Source of the DNA: Streptomyces flavofungini
GTDB lineage: Bacteria > Actinomycetota > Actinomycetes > Streptomycetales > Streptomycetaceae
DNA length: 64,000 nt
Assembly: GCF_014650815.1 (NCBI RefSeq)
Contig: NZ_BMVR01000001.1
Span: forward strand, 620,001 to 684,000
Reading direction: 5' to 3'
Shown here: in pieces, positions 1-9,079 of the stretch
How positions within the stretch are numbered: position 1 is the first letter of the stretch
Layout of the letters: each line of letters starts with the position of its first letter
The notes under the pieces: model-generated
What the model was told of the DNA's origin: nothing
Seen by the model: the letters and a program-made list of their open reading frames with translations, nothing else
Database searches by the model: none
Made by a program: the position numbers and the translations under genes

Positions 1-231
1 GCGCACCTGCGCTTCGACGGGCACGGCCGTTTCGACGTGGCCCGCAACTACTCCGTCGACGACAGCGGGCGCGGCGTCTTCCTCCAGAACGCCGCCGTCC
101 ACACCCACTCCATGACCAGCCCCGACCTGGGCATGGGCCCGTACCGCAACGCGTACATCATCCGCGAGCTGCTCGGCCGCGAGGTCTACCCGGTCGAGAA
201 GTCCATCGCCTTCCAGGAGTTCGCCGTATGA
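1..231 (+). CDS. desB: Lysine N6-hydroxylase/cadaverine monooxygenase, C-terminal 76 residues (partial)
   Basis: Only the tail of the gene is in the window; the reading frame is open from base 1. The visible end contains the family's conserved tract around [12 protein letters not shown] and [12 protein letters not shown], typical of the FAD/NADPH-dependent N-hydroxylases of siderophore pathways (IucD/SidA/DesB family). In desferrioxamine synthesis this enzyme hydroxylates cadaverine. The stop overlaps the next start in an ATGA arrangement, which fits the desABCD operon order. The assignment to desB rests as much on the following desC and desD as on the fragment itself. The promoter and any iron-responsive operator lie outside the window. 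Confidence 0.85.
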   Translation, partial: AHLRFDGHGRFDVARNYSVDDSGRGVFLQNAAVHTHSMTSPDLGMGPYRNAYIIRELLGREVYPVEKSIAFQEFAV

Positions 232-875
232 GCTGGATGAGAGGGACGGGCCGGACGAGCGGCGTGAGCGGGATGAGGCGCACGCCGAGCAGGGACCGCG
301 GCGTCGGCACCCTCGCCATGCGCCCCCTCGACCCGTTCGAAGACACCGAGCTGGTCCACTCCTGGGTCACCCACCCCAAGTCGGCCTTCTGGCTGCTCCA
401 GGACGCCCGGCTGCAGGACATCGAGCGCGAGTACATGGCCATCGCCGCCTCCGAGCACCACGACGCGTTCGTGGGCCTGCACGACGGGGAGCCCGCGTTC
501 CTGATGGAGCGCTACGACCCCCGGTACATCGAGCTGGTCGGCCTGTACGAGCCCGAGCCCGGCGACGTCGGCATGCACTTCCTGGTCGCCCCCACCGACC
601 GGCCGGTGCACGGCTTCACCCGCGCCGTCATCGCCACGGTGATGGAGCACCTGTTCGCCGACCCGCGCACCCATCGCGTCGTCGTCGAGCCCGACGTCAC
701 CAACACGGCCGTGCACCGCCTCAACGAGGAGGTCGGCTTCGTGCCGGAGCGCGAGATCGACAAGCCGGAGAAGCGGGCACTGCTCAGCTTCTGCACCCGC
801 GAGAGTTACGACGCGGCCGTGGTGCGCCACGCCGTGGCGACACGCCCCACCGCAGTTTCTGGAGCACGGACATGA
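228..875 (+). CDS. desC: GNAT-type acyl-CoA acyltransferase of desferrioxamine synthesis
   Basis: A 215-residue protein whose core, from about residue 30 ([16 protein letters not shown]), matches the acetyltransferase-8 type GNAT proteins that acylate N-hydroxy-cadaverine or N6-hydroxylysine with succinyl-CoA or acetyl-CoA (DesC/IucB/RhbD family). The tract [21 protein letters not shown] is interrupted here at 20 residues; it is the acyl-CoA binding and catalytic end of the fold. The ATG at 228 overlaps the desB stop and the TGA overlaps the desD start, so the three genes should be translated together. The first 30 residues are basic and poorly conserved-looking, so an internal start near base 318 (MRPLDPF) is possible. 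The product supplies N-hydroxy-N-succinylcadaverine to DesD. Confidence 0.88.
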   Translation: MSWMRGTGRTSGVSGMRRTPSRDRGVGTLAMRPLDPFEDTELVHSWVTHPKSAFWLLQDARLQDIEREYMAIAASEHHDAFVGLHDGEPAFLMERYDPRYIELVGLYEPEPGDVGMHFLVAPTDRPVHGFTRAVIATVMEHLFADPRTHRVVVEPDVTNTAVHRLNEEVGFVPEREIDKPEKRALLSFCTRESYDAAVVRHAVATRPTAVSGART

Positions 876-2701
876 CCCTGACCCCCGCCGCACCCCTGTC
901 CCCCGCCGCCCCCCGGACGCCGCTGTCGGCCCTGTCCCCGCAGGCCCGGGCCGTGGACCATCTGAACCCGGAGCGCTGGGCCGAGGCCAACCGGCTCCTC
1001 ATCCGCAAAGCCCTCGCCGAGTTCGCGCACGAGCGCCTCCTCACGCCGGAGGACCTGGGCGCGGGCCGGTACGTCGTCCGCAGCGACGACGGTCTGACCC
1101 GCTACCGCTTCGCCGCGCGCGTCTTCGCCCTCGACCACTGGGCCGTCGACGCCGCGTCCCTCACCCGGCACCGCGACGGCGTCGAACTCCCCCTGAACGC
1201 ACTGGAGTTCTTCACCGAGCTGCGCGGCACCCTCGGCCTGAGCGAGAAGGTCCTGCCGGTGTACCTGGAGGAGATCTCCTCCACCCTCTCCGGCACCTGC
1301 TTCAAACTCGCCAAGCCCCACGTCTCCGCCGCCGACCTGGTCACCGCCGGTTTCCAGGAGATCGAGACCGGCATGACCGAGGGCCACCCCTGCTTCGTCG
1401 CGAACAACGGCCGGCTCGGCTTCGGCGTGCACGAGTACCTGTCGTACGCCCCCGAGACCGCGAGCCCCGTCCGGCTCATCTGGCTGGCCGCGCGCCGCGA
1501 CCGGGCCGCGTTCACCGCGGGCGAGGGCCTGGAGTACGAGTCGTTCCTCCGCGCCGAGCTGGGCAGGGAGACCCTGGACCGGTTCGACGCCGTGCTGCGC
1601 GCCCAGGACCTCGACCCGGCCGACTACCTCCTCATCCCCGCCCACCCCTGGCAGTGGTGGAACAAGCTGTCCGTGACCTTCGCCGCCGAGATCGCCGACC
1701 GGCGCCTGGTGTGCCTGGGCGAGGGCGACGACGAGTATCTGGCCCAGCAGTCGATCCGGACGTTCTTCAACGCCTCCGCCCCGGCCAAGCACTATGTGAA
1801 GACGGCCCTTTCCGTCATCAACATGGGCTTCATGCGCGGCCTCTCGGCGGCGTACATGAAGGCGACCCCGGCCATCAACGACTGGCTCCACGGCCTCGTC
1901 GCCTCCGACGAGGTCCTGCGCTCCACCGGCCTCGGCATCATCCGCGAGCGCGCCGCCGTCGGCTACCGGCACCTGGAGTACGAAGCCGCCACCGACCGCT
2001 ACTCGCCGTACCGCAAAATGCTCGCCGCGCTGTGGCGGGAAAGCCCCGTGCCTGCCCTCAAGGACGGCGAGAGCCTCGCCACCATGGCGTCGCTGCTGCA
2101 CACCGACCGCGACGGGGCCTCCTTCGCGGGCGCCCTCATGCAACGCTCGGGCCTGGCCCCGGCGGAGTGGCTGCGCCGCTATCTGCGCGCCTATCTGACG
2201 CCGCTCCTTCACTGCTTCTACGCGTACGACCTGGTGTTCATGCCGCACGGCGAGAACGTGATCATGGTCCTGAAGGACGGTGTCGTCGACCGGGTCCTGT
2301 TCAAGGACATCGCCGAGGAGATCGCGGTGATGGACCCGGCGGCGGTGCTGCCGCCCGAGGTCGAGCGGATCCGCGTCGACGTGCCCGAGGACCGCAAACT
2401 CCTGTCGATCCTCACGGACGTCTTCGACTGCTTCTTCCGCTTCCTGTCCGCGAGCCTCGTCACCGAGGGCCTCCTCGACGAGGACGTCTTCTGGCGCACG
2501 GTCGCCGAGTGCGTCCGCGACTACCAGCACTCCATGCCCGAACTGGCCGACAGGTTCCGGCAGTACGACATGTTCGCGCCCGAGTTCGCGCTGTCCTGCC
2601 TGAACCGGCTCCAGCTGCGCGACAACGAGCAGATGCTGGACCTCGCCGACCCGGCGGGCGCCCTCCAGCTCATCGGCACCCTGAAGAACCCGATCGCCTA
2701 G
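872..2701 (+). CDS. desD: Desferrioxamine synthetase, NRPS-independent siderophore (NIS) synthetase
   Basis: A 609-residue protein of the IucA/IucC family. These enzymes use ATP to adenylate a carboxylate and condense it with an amine; DesD trimerises and cyclises N-hydroxy-N-succinylcadaverine to give ferrioxamine E or B precursors. Family-typical stretches are present: HPWQWWNK near residue 255, the nucleotide-binding region QQSIRTFFN near 293, and HGENVIMVLKDG near 455. The length is normal for the family. The ATGA overlap with desC and a strong hairpin terminator 21 bases after the stop show this is the last gene of the operon. Substrate specificity is inferred from gene order, not from residues. 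Confidence 0.93.
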   Translation: MTLTPAAPLSPAAPRTPLSALSPQARAVDHLNPERWAEANRLLIRKALAEFAHERLLTPEDLGAGRYVVRSDDGLTRYRFAARVFALDHWAVDAASLTRHRDGVELPLNALEFFTELRGTLGLSEKVLPVYLEEISSTLSGTCFKLAKPHVSAADLVTAGFQEIETGMTEGHPCFVANNGRLGFGVHEYLSYAPETASPVRLIWLAARRDRAAFTAGEGLEYESFLRAELGRETLDRFDAVLRAQDLDPADYLLIPAHPWQWWNKLSVTFAAEIADRRLVCLGEGDDEYLAQQSIRTFFNASAPAKHYVKTALSVINMGFMRGLSAAYMKATPAINDWLHGLVASDEVLRSTGLGIIRERAAVGYRHLEYEAATDRYSPYRKMLAALWRESPVPALKDGESLATMASLLHTDRDGASFAGALMQRSGLAPAEWLRRYLRAYLTPLLHCFYAYDLVFMPHGENVIMVLKDGVVDRVLFKDIAEEIAVMDPAAVLPPEVERIRVDVPEDRKLLSILTDVFDCFFRFLSASLVTEGLLDEDVFWRTVAECVRDYQHSMPELADRFRQYDMFAPEFALSCLNRLQLRDNEQMLDLADPAGALQLIGTLKNPIA

Positions 2702-2721
2702 ACCGGGCTGCCCGAGACCGG

Positions 2722-2755
2722 GCGGGGCTCCGCGGACGGTCCCGCGGAGCCCCGC
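2722..2755. terminator. Bidirectional hairpin terminator between desD and the hexosaminidase gene
   Basis: A perfect 14-bp stem (2722-2735 with 2742-2755) closes a 6-base loop. It sits between two convergent genes, 21 bases after the desD stop and 22 bases before the hexosaminidase stop, so it can serve both. It lacks a U-tract, as is common in Streptomyces. Confidence 0.8.
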
Positions 2756-2776
2756 TCACGAATGCCCCTGCCGTCC

Positions 2777-4390
2777 CTAGCGCTTGCCGGGCCAGGGCAC
2801 CTGCGGCGACTTGTAGTAGGTGATGCCGAGCGCGTCCCAGCGCGGCGCCTGCTCCGCGAGCCGCGTCCTGTACGTGTTCCAGTCGTGCGTGGACGCGGGC
2901 GACCAGCCGAGCTCGGCGATGCCGGGCAGGCGCGGGAACGCCATGTAGTCCAGCTGCGCGGGCGTGGACAGGGTCTCCGTCCACAGCGGCGCCTCGACGC
3001 CGAGCACCGCGTCGGCCGGGGCCCCTTGCAGATACGTGCCCGGGTCCCAGTCGTAGGAGCGCTGCACCTCGACGTAGCCCGCCCAGGACAGGCCGAGCGG
3101 GGTGTCCTTGTCGTACTTCATGTCGAGGTAGGCGCGGTCGGCCGGGGAGAGCACCAGCTTGGTGCCCTTCTTCGCCGCGTTCACGACCTGGTCGCGCTCG
3201 GCCTGGCCGGTGCGGTCGTAGCCCCAGTACTGGGCGACGGCGCCCTGGACCGGGTTGGCCCCGGCCAGTTGGTGCCAGCCCATCACGTTCTTGCCGTACT
3301 TGGTGACGAGGGGCTGCACCTTGCCCATGAACGTCACGAAGTCCTCGTGGCTGGTGGAGTGCGCCTCGTCGCCGCCGATGTGCACGCTCCCGCCGGGCGT
3401 GAGCGCGCTCAGCTCCCGGACGACGTCCGCCACGAACTTGTACGTCACGTCCTTCTTGACGCACAGCGAGCTGAAGCCGACGTTCGTGCCGGTGTACAGC
3501 GGTGGCGCGACGCCGTCGCAGTTCAGTTCGGCGTACGAGGCGAGCGCGGCGTTGGTGTGGCCCGGCATGTCGATCTCCGGGACGACCTCCATCTGCCGGG
3601 ACGCGGCGTAGGCGACGATCTCCTTGTACTGGGCCTTGGTGTAGTGGCCGCCGGGGCCACCGCCGACCTGGGTGGAACCGCCGTACGTGGCCAGGCGCGG
3701 CCAGGAGTCGATGGCGATGCGCCACCCCTGGTCGTCGCTCAGGTGCAGATGCAGCTTGTTCATCTTGTACAGCACCATCTGGTCGATGTAGCGCTTGACG
3801 TGCTCGACCGGGAAGAAGTGCCGGGACACGTCCAGCATCGAACCGCGGTAGGCGTAGCGCGGCTTGTCCTTGATGGTGCCGCCCGCGATCAGCCACGGTC
3901 CCGGCTGCTTGGTCTTCCGCTCCGCGGCGGCGGGCAGCTGCTGGCGCACCGTCTGCACGCCGTAGAAGAGACCGGCGGACGACCGGGACGTGATGGTGAG
4001 GGAGCCGCGCTTGGAGATGACGCGGTAGCCCTCGTCGCCGAGGGCCCTGTTCGCCGGCTCGGCACTGATGCGCAGCCGGATGGCGTCGCCGCCCCCGCGG
4101 TCGGTGACCGGGAGGCGGTAGCCGGTGGAGGGGCGCAGGACGCCCGCGAGGTACTCGCCGACGCGGCGCTCCTCGGGCCGGTCGCCGACGCGTATGCGGG
4201 TCTTGGAGGTGATCTCGAACGCGGATCCGCCCGGCTCCGCCTGCAGGGGCACCGGCACGACGCGGCCGAGCGGAACGGGCTCGGCCCGGTCGGGAGCGGG
4301 GCCGGGGGCGGCCGCCGAGGACGATGTCCCGGCAGCGGCGATCAGCAGGAGTGATCCGATGACACAGGCAGTTCTGTGGTGCTGTCTCAC
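2777..4390 (-). CDS. Secreted beta-N-acetylhexosaminidase, glycoside hydrolase family 20
   Basis: A 537-residue exported enzyme. The N-terminus is a Sec-type signal (basic start, hydrophobic VIGSLLLIAAA, small residues before the cut near residue 28). A GH20b-like domain (about 45-170) precedes the GH20 barrel. The barrel carries HLHLSDDQGWR and the signature HIGGDEAHS, whose adjacent Asp-Glu pair is the substrate-assisted catalytic pair of the family. It should release terminal GlcNAc from chitooligosaccharides or peptidoglycan fragments, feeding the amino-sugar pool also served by glmS downstream. A DasR-like site lies about 90 bases upstream of the start. The same gene order (desD, then hexosaminidase) is known from other streptomycetes. 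Confidence 0.93.
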   Translation of the reverse strand: MRQHHRTACVIGSLLLIAAAGTSSSAAAPGPAPDRAEPVPLGRVVPVPLQAEPGGSAFEITSKTRIRVGDRPEERRVGEYLAGVLRPSTGYRLPVTDRGGGDAIRLRISAEPANRALGDEGYRVISKRGSLTITSRSSAGLFYGVQTVRQQLPAAAERKTKQPGPWLIAGGTIKDKPRYAYRGSMLDVSRHFFPVEHVKRYIDQMVLYKMNKLHLHLSDDQGWRIAIDSWPRLATYGGSTQVGGGPGGHYTKAQYKEIVAYAASRQMEVVPEIDMPGHTNAALASYAELNCDGVAPPLYTGTNVGFSSLCVKKDVTYKFVADVVRELSALTPGGSVHIGGDEAHSTSHEDFVTFMGKVQPLVTKYGKNVMGWHQLAGANPVQGAVAQYWGYDRTGQAERDQVVNAAKKGTKLVLSPADRAYLDMKYDKDTPLGLSWAGYVEVQRSYDWDPGTYLQGAPADAVLGVEAPLWTETLSTPAQLDYMAFPRLPGIAELGWSPASTHDWNTYRTRLAEQAPRWDALGITYYKSPQVPWPGKR

Positions 4391-4472
4391 AAGCGGGTCC
4401 CTTCGCCGGGCAACGCGGATGTGACGCAGTCGAACCGTTCACCATGCGTACCGCGCACCCCAGACCAGGTCA

Positions 4473-4484
4473 AGGTGTAGACCA
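4473..4484. promoter_or_regulatory. Candidate DasR-responsive element (dre-like)
   Basis: The 12 bases AGGTGTAGACCA match 10 of 12 positions of the palindromic core TGGTCTAGACCA recognised by the GlcNAc regulator DasR in Streptomyces. It lies in the divergent spacer between the hexosaminidase (start 4390) and the DUF4429 gene (start 4517). It is nested in a wider inverted repeat (CCAGGT at 4465-4470 and ACCTGG at 4483-4488). A hexosaminidase is a typical DasR-type target. The assignment is inference from motif and context. Confidence 0.5.
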
Positions 4485-4516
4485 CCTGGCCCAGCACACG
4501 ATGCGAGAATCAGTTC

Positions 4517-5413
4517 ATGGCGGAAATCATCCAGCGCGACGGCACCTGGACCTTCGACGGAGAGACGCTGCGGCTCGTCCCCGGCCGCGACAAAGCCGTC
4601 TCGTTGCTGCGCAAGACCCTCGGCGAACTCACGGTGCCGCTCACGGCGTTGGCGGGCATCGCCTTCGAACAGGGGAAGAAGAGCGGCCGGCTGCGACTGC
4701 GCCTGCGGGACGGCGCGGACCCGCTGCTCCAGGCGACGGGCGGCAAACTCACCGACGCCTCCGACCCGTACCAACTCACCGTGGAGCCGGACCGGTACGG
4801 CGTCGCGGAGTACGTGGTCGACGAGGTGCGCAACGCGCTGCTCCTGGAGCAGGTCCCCGCCAAGCGCTGCGAGAGCTATCTGTTGTCGGGCCCCTCGGTG
4901 CCGCTGCAGGTCGCCGCCGGTGACGCCACGGTGAGCTTCGACGGGGAGCACGTCCGCCTGGAGTGGAACTGGAAGACGGAGGAGGCCAAGGCCGCGTCCG
5001 GCACCCGCTCCATCGACCTCGCCGATGTCGCCGCCGTGGAGTGGCAGCCCGCCATAGGCCTGGAGAACGGGTATCTGCGGTTCACGGTGAAGAACGCCCC
5101 CACCAAGGCCCCGCCGAAGTACGACCCGAACTCCGTGGAGCTGTGGGGCTTCAAGAAGGACCCGCTGATGGCGCTCGTCGCGGCGGCCGTGCAGGCCCGC
5201 CTGCCGCACCCGGCCACGCCCGCGAAGGCGGCGCTCGCCGAGGACGCGCCGGCCGCCTCCGACGCCCCGGCCGCGCTGCCCGCCGCCCCGGCCGAGGACA
5301 GCCATGACGCGCTGCTCCGGCGGCTGCGGGAGCTGGGTGAGCTGCACCAGAGCGGCATCCTCACGGACGAGGAGTTCGCGGCGGCCAAGCAGGCGGTGCT
5401 GAAGCGGATGTGA
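4517..5413 (+). CDS. DUF4429 protein with C-terminal SHOCT domain
   Basis: A 298-residue soluble-looking protein with no signal or membrane segment. Two related modules are visible: one starts with GTWTFDGETLRLVPG near residue 8 and the second with ATVSFDGEHVRLEWN near residue 138, the pattern of the actinobacterial DUF4429 repeat. A linker rich in Ala and Pro (about 235-265) leads to a short SHOCT helix pair (LHQSGILTDEEFAAAKQ). SHOCT is a small oligomerisation or membrane-association module found at the ends of unrelated proteins. The gene is divergent from the hexosaminidase, with 126 bases between starts. No enzymatic role can be proposed. Confidence 0.8.
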   Translation: MAEIIQRDGTWTFDGETLRLVPGRDKAVSLLRKTLGELTVPLTALAGIAFEQGKKSGRLRLRLRDGADPLLQATGGKLTDASDPYQLTVEPDRYGVAEYVVDEVRNALLLEQVPAKRCESYLLSGPSVPLQVAAGDATVSFDGEHVRLEWNWKTEEAKAASGTRSIDLADVAAVEWQPAIGLENGYLRFTVKNAPTKAPPKYDPNSVELWGFKKDPLMALVAAAVQARLPHPATPAKAALAEDAPAASDAPAALPAAPAEDSHDALLRRLRELGELHQSGILTDEEFAAAKQAVLKRM

Positions 5414-5511
5414 AGGGGTTCGGGGCCCGATAAAAGTACGGACCAAGCCGCTCCTGCCCGATATCGGGCAGGATTCTTGCGAAAGCTCCCCTCGTACCCC
5501 AGGATCAACGG

Positions 5512-5769
5512 GTGCACGAAGAACTTGTCGATCACCTGACGCGCTCCACCCAGCTCCATCGCGGCGAGGCGCTGCGGGTGATCCAGGACGTGCTCGCGTA
5601 CTTCGACGAGACGACCGAGGCGTTCGTCCGCCGCCGCCACCGTGAGCTCCAGGGTCAGGGCCTGGTGAACACGGAGATCTTCGAGCGGATCGCGGCGGAC
5701 CTGCGCTATCGCGCGGTCGCGCCGCCCGAGCTCACGCTCAGACAGCTGCGCCGCGTCGTCTACGGCTGA
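5512..5769 (+). CDS. Small conserved protein of unknown function upstream of glmS
   Basis: An 85-residue mostly helical protein starting with GTG. It begins HEELVDHLTRSTQLHRGEALRVIQDVL and is cut here at a shorter stretch for reading: the front half looks like a helix-rich bundle and the rear ends in LTLRQLRRVVYG. It is charged, lacks a signal or membrane helix, and has high GC3, supporting real coding. It ends 30 bases before glmS and points the same way, so the two may share a transcript. I do not recognise a family. The gene position suggests conservation with glmS but gives no function. Confidence 0.6.
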   Translation: MHEELVDHLTRSTQLHRGEALRVIQDVLAYFDETTEAFVRRRHRELQGQGLVNTEIFERIAADLRYRAVAPPELTLRQLRRVVYG

Positions 5770-5799
5770 CCCCTGTCCACACCAACCCGAGGGACCCTT

Positions 5800-7617
5800 A
5801 TGTGCGGAATCGTCGGATATATCGGCAAGCGTGATGTCGCCCCGCTGCTCCTGGAAGGCCTGCAGCGCCTGGAGTACCGCGGCTACGACTCCGCGGGCGT
5901 CGTGATCACCAGCCCGAAGGCCACCGGCCTGAAGATGGTCAAGGCCAAGGGCCGCGTCCGCGACCTGGAGGCCCGCGTCCCCAAGCGCTTCACCGGTACC
6001 ACCGGCATCGCCCACACCCGCTGGGCCACCCACGGCGCCCCCTCCGACGAGAACGCCCACCCCCACCTGGACGGCGAGAACAAGGTCGCCGTCGTCCACA
6101 ACGGCATCATCGACAACGCCTCCGAGCTGCGCGCCAAGCTGACCGCGGACGGCGTCGAGTTCCGCTCCGAGACCGACACCGAGGTGATCACCCACCTCAT
6201 CGCCCGCTCCACGGCCGAGAAGCTGGAGGACCGGGTCCGCGAGGCGCTTCGCCACATCGAGGGCACGTACGGCATCGCCGTCCTGCACGCCGACTTCAAC
6301 GACCGCATCGTCGTCGCCCGCAACGGCTCGCCCGTCGTCCTCGGCATCGGCGAGAAGGAGATGTTCGTCGCCTCGGACGTCGCCGCCCTGGTCTCGCACA
6401 CCCGCCAGGTCGTCACCCTCGACGACGGCGAGATGGCCACCATCAAGGCCGACGACTACCGCACGTACACGACCGAGGGTTCGCGCACCTCGGCCGAGCC
6501 GACCACCGTGGAGTGGGAGGCCGAGTCGTACGACATGGGCGGCCACGACACGTACATGCACAAGGAGATCTTCGAGCAGCCCGACGCGGTGGACCGCGTC
6601 CTGCGCGGCCGCATCGACGACCGCTTCGCCACCGTGCACCTCGGCGGCCTGAACCTGGACGCGCACGACGCCCGCAAGGTGCGCCGCGTCAAGATCCTCG
6701 GCTGCGGCACCTCGTACCACGCGGGCATGATCGGCGCCCAGATGATCGAGGAGCTGGCCCGCATCCCCGCCGACGCCGAGCCCGCCTCGGAGTTCCGCTA
6801 CCGCAACGCGGTCGTCGACCCCGACACCCTGTACGTCGCCGTCTCCCAGTCCGGCGAGACCTACGACGTGCTCGCCGCCGTGCAGGAGCTCAAGCGCAAG
6901 GGCGCCCGCGTCTTCGGCGTCGTGAACGTCGTCGGCTCCGCGATCGCCCGCGAGGCGGACGCGGGCGTGTACGTGCACGCGGGCCCGGAGGTCTGCGTCG
7001 TCTCCACCAAGTGCTTCACCAACACCACCGTCGCCTTCGCGCTGCTCGCCCTGCACCTGGGCCGCATCCGTGACCTGTCGGCCTCCGACGGCAAGCGGAT
7101 CATCGCGGGCCTGCGCCAACTGCCCGCGCAGATCGAGCAGATGCTGGCGCGCGAGGACGAGATCAAGAAGCTCGCGGAGGAGTACGCCGACGCCAGGTCG
7201 ATGCTGTTCATCGGCCGGGTGCGCGGTTACCCCGTGGCGCGCGAGGCCTCCCTGAAGCTCAAGGAGATCTCCTACATCCACGCCGAGGCCTACCCCGCGT
7301 CGGAGTTGAAGCACGGCCCGCTCGCCCTGATCGAGCCCGCCCTGCCGACGGTCGCGATCGTCCCCGACGACGACCTCCTGGAGAAGAACCGCGCCGCCCT
7401 GGAGGAGATCAAGGCCCGCAGCGGCAAGATCCTCGCGGTCGCCCACCAGGAGCAGGAGAAGGCCGACCACACGATCGTCGTCCCGAAGAACGAGGACGAG
7501 CTCGACCCGATCCTGATGGGCATCCCGCTCCAGCTCCTCGCCTACCACACGGCCCTGGTCCTGGGCCGGGACATCGACAAGCCGAGGAATCTCGCGAAGT
7601 CGGTCACGGTGGAGTAG
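5800..7617 (+). CDS. glmS: Glutamine--fructose-6-phosphate aminotransferase (isomerising)
   Basis: A 605-residue protein that makes glucosamine-6-phosphate from fructose-6-phosphate and glutamine, the first committed step to UDP-GlcNAc for cell wall synthesis. The N-terminus MCGIVGYIG has the catalytic Cys right after Met, the hallmark of the class II glutaminase domain (residues about 2-220). Two SIS sugar-isomerase domains follow (about 285-425 and 455-595), with CGTSYHAG and SQSGETYD in the first. The C-terminus LAKSVTVE is the conserved tail that closes the active site. Length is normal. No glmS ribozyme is apparent in the 30-base leader. A long hairpin terminator follows. Confidence 0.97.
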   Translation: MCGIVGYIGKRDVAPLLLEGLQRLEYRGYDSAGVVITSPKATGLKMVKAKGRVRDLEARVPKRFTGTTGIAHTRWATHGAPSDENAHPHLDGENKVAVVHNGIIDNASELRAKLTADGVEFRSETDTEVITHLIARSTAEKLEDRVREALRHIEGTYGIAVLHADFNDRIVVARNGSPVVLGIGEKEMFVASDVAALVSHTRQVVTLDDGEMATIKADDYRTYTTEGSRTSAEPTTVEWEAESYDMGGHDTYMHKEIFEQPDAVDRVLRGRIDDRFATVHLGGLNLDAHDARKVRRVKILGCGTSYHAGMIGAQMIEELARIPADAEPASEFRYRNAVVDPDTLYVAVSQSGETYDVLAAVQELKRKGARVFGVVNVVGSAIAREADAGVYVHAGPEVCVVSTKCFTNTTVAFALLALHLGRIRDLSASDGKRIIAGLRQLPAQIEQMLAREDEIKKLAEEYADARSMLFIGRVRGYPVAREASLKLKEISYIHAEAYPASELKHGPLALIEPALPTVAIVPDDDLLEKNRAALEEIKARSGKILAVAHQEQEKADHTIVVPKNEDELDPILMGIPLQLLAYHTALVLGRDIDKPRNLAKSVTVE

Positions 7618-7709
7618 TCCTGCCACTGATCACGGCGGCGAAAATTGAGCAACCCCCACGGTGAGCAACCACCTCCGCGAGAGCGGCGGCGGTTTAGCCG
7701 CAAAGGGGC

Positions 7710-7753
7710 GAACGGTCCCCTGTGTGTGCCACCAAACGCACAGGGGACCGTTC
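7710..7753 (+). terminator. Hairpin terminator downstream of glmS
   Basis: A perfect 15-bp stem (7710-7724 with 7739-7753) with a 14-base loop, 93 bases after the glmS stop. The only following U-rich bases are TTCTTC. It is the strongest fold in this spacer and most likely ends the glmS transcript. Confidence 0.75.
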
Positions 7754-8023
7754 TTCGAGGGACCGGGGTCGCCCATTACCCCGGCCCGCGCCTGCTCAGC
7801 CGGCGGCCGTCACCCCCCGACCTGCAGGGCATACACCGCGCACGTCGGCGCGGAACGCCGGACGCCGCCGTACGGGCACTGGGCCGTGGTTGCCCCAACA
7901 AGCGGTATGTACCCTTCACAAGGGCACGAACCACCTCTACGCGCGAGTAGATTTATGCGTCGCCAGCAGGCGGCCGACGCCGCGCACTCCTCATCCCACC
8001 TGGGACGAAAGGGAGTTGCGGAG
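7754..8023. other. Spacer between the glmS terminator and the universal stress protein gene
   Basis: About 270 bases with no convincing gene: open frames here have poor codon bias and no ribosome-binding site. The stretch near 7930-7960 is unusually AT-rich for the window (AGTAGATTTATG). I see no repeat or clear terminator for the converging stress-protein gene. Confidence 0.5.
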
Positions 8024-8548
8024 CTACGGGATCACGACGACGGGCCGTTGCGCACGGCGCGCGAGACGGCCCGCGACCGAGCCGAAGATGCGCCCCACGA
8101 TCCCGTGCGTCGAGCCGACCACGATGGCGTCCGCGGAGTACTCCCGGCCGACCTCTTCGAGTTCGTGGCAGATGTCGCCGCCGCGCTCGACCAGGATCCA
8201 GGGCACCTCCGACAGATACTCCGCGCAAGCCAGTTCGAGGCCGAGGACCTCGGTGCGGTGGTCGGGGACGTCGACGAAGACCGGGGGTTCGCAGCCCGCC
8301 CAGACGGTGGTGGGCAGCCGGTTGGCGACGTGGACGATGATCAGGCCGGAGCCGGATCGGTGTGCCATCCCGATCGCGTAGGCGAGGGCCCGCTCGCTGG
8401 ATGTCGAGCCGTCGAAGCCGACGACGACACCGTGCCGGAAGGCGGGATCGCAGGAGTGACGTGGTTCTTCCGCCGCTTGGGGGGTCGCGCTCGGATCGGC
8501 GACCTGCCGCTTGCGGTTCGCGGGTTCGGAGAATTCGTGACCGGCCAT
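8024..8548 (-). CDS. Universal stress protein (UspA family)
   Basis: A 174-residue protein from the ATG at 8548; the open frame extends to 8716 but the added residues look non-coding. The UspA fold starts at VVVGFDGSTSSERAL and ends with the nucleotide-binding tract IVVGSTHGIVGRIFGS and RPVVVIP, a close variant of the family's G-x2-G-x9-G-S/T signature. About 30 residues of polar extension precede the domain. Such proteins bind ATP and help survival under starvation or oxidative stress, but this member has no specific known partner. It converges on glmS and is divergent from the small membrane protein gene. No good ribosome-binding site supports 8548, so the start is uncertain. Confidence 0.85.
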   Translation of the reverse strand: MAGHEFSEPANRKRQVADPSATPQAAEEPRHSCDPAFRHGVVVGFDGSTSSERALAYAIGMAHRSGSGLIIVHVANRLPTTVWAGCEPPVFVDVPDHRTEVLGLELACAEYLSEVPWILVERGGDICHELEEVGREYSADAIVVGSTHGIVGRIFGSVAGRLARRAQRPVVVIP

Positions 8549-9079
8549 CGGTGTCTCGGCGAAGGAGTCCTCTGTGGGAGGGTCGGCTTTTTCCAGGTGC
8601 GCGGTCTGGCTGCGCGGTAGGGAACATGGCGGTACAAGCAGGTTCGGATGTGTGCGGATCACCGCAGGTCGGGCACTGTGGCGAAGCACATCACCGGACG
8701 CGTGTCCGGGAATCATCTTCCCAACCCCTTACCCCCAAGGGTACGGCCGCACTCCTCTCCTGCCCAGCTCTCGACGAGCCTCGTCCGGGTCCCCGCGGAA
8801 CCCGCCCGGGAGGTGCCCCGGGGCGCCGCCGCAGGCCTGTTCGAGGCCCGCAAAAGGCCCCACTGAGGCCTCACGGCGTTCACCGGAGCATGCATGAGCC
8901 GGGCCCGGATGGCAATGGCGGCTGCCCCGTACAGGCGGTTTGCGCCCGGTTCGCGCGCGCGGCCCCTTCAGGCCAGTGACCGGCCGGTCGGCCGCGCGTT
9001 GAACCCTTGAAACCACTCTTTCGGAGACATCCGCCGCCACCGCCACACCGTGCGAAACCACTGCCGCAGGGAGCACGCC
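8549..9079. other. 531-base spacer upstream of the stress protein gene, no gene seen
   Basis: Open frames exist on both strands but all have poor GC3 and no ribosome-binding site. Weak folds only: CCGGAC/GTCCGG around 8694-8709 and CCCTT/AAGGG at 8726-8741. The region holds the promoters of the divergent flanking genes, which I cannot place. Confidence 0.5.

Noticed and set aside
5770..5799. glmS ribozyme
   Set aside because: The leader is only about 30 bases and has no such fold; the ribozyme is a Gram-positive low-GC feature.
7661..8620. Long plus-strand frame after glmS
   Set aside because: Runs through the terminator and opposite the universal stress protein; poor codon bias.
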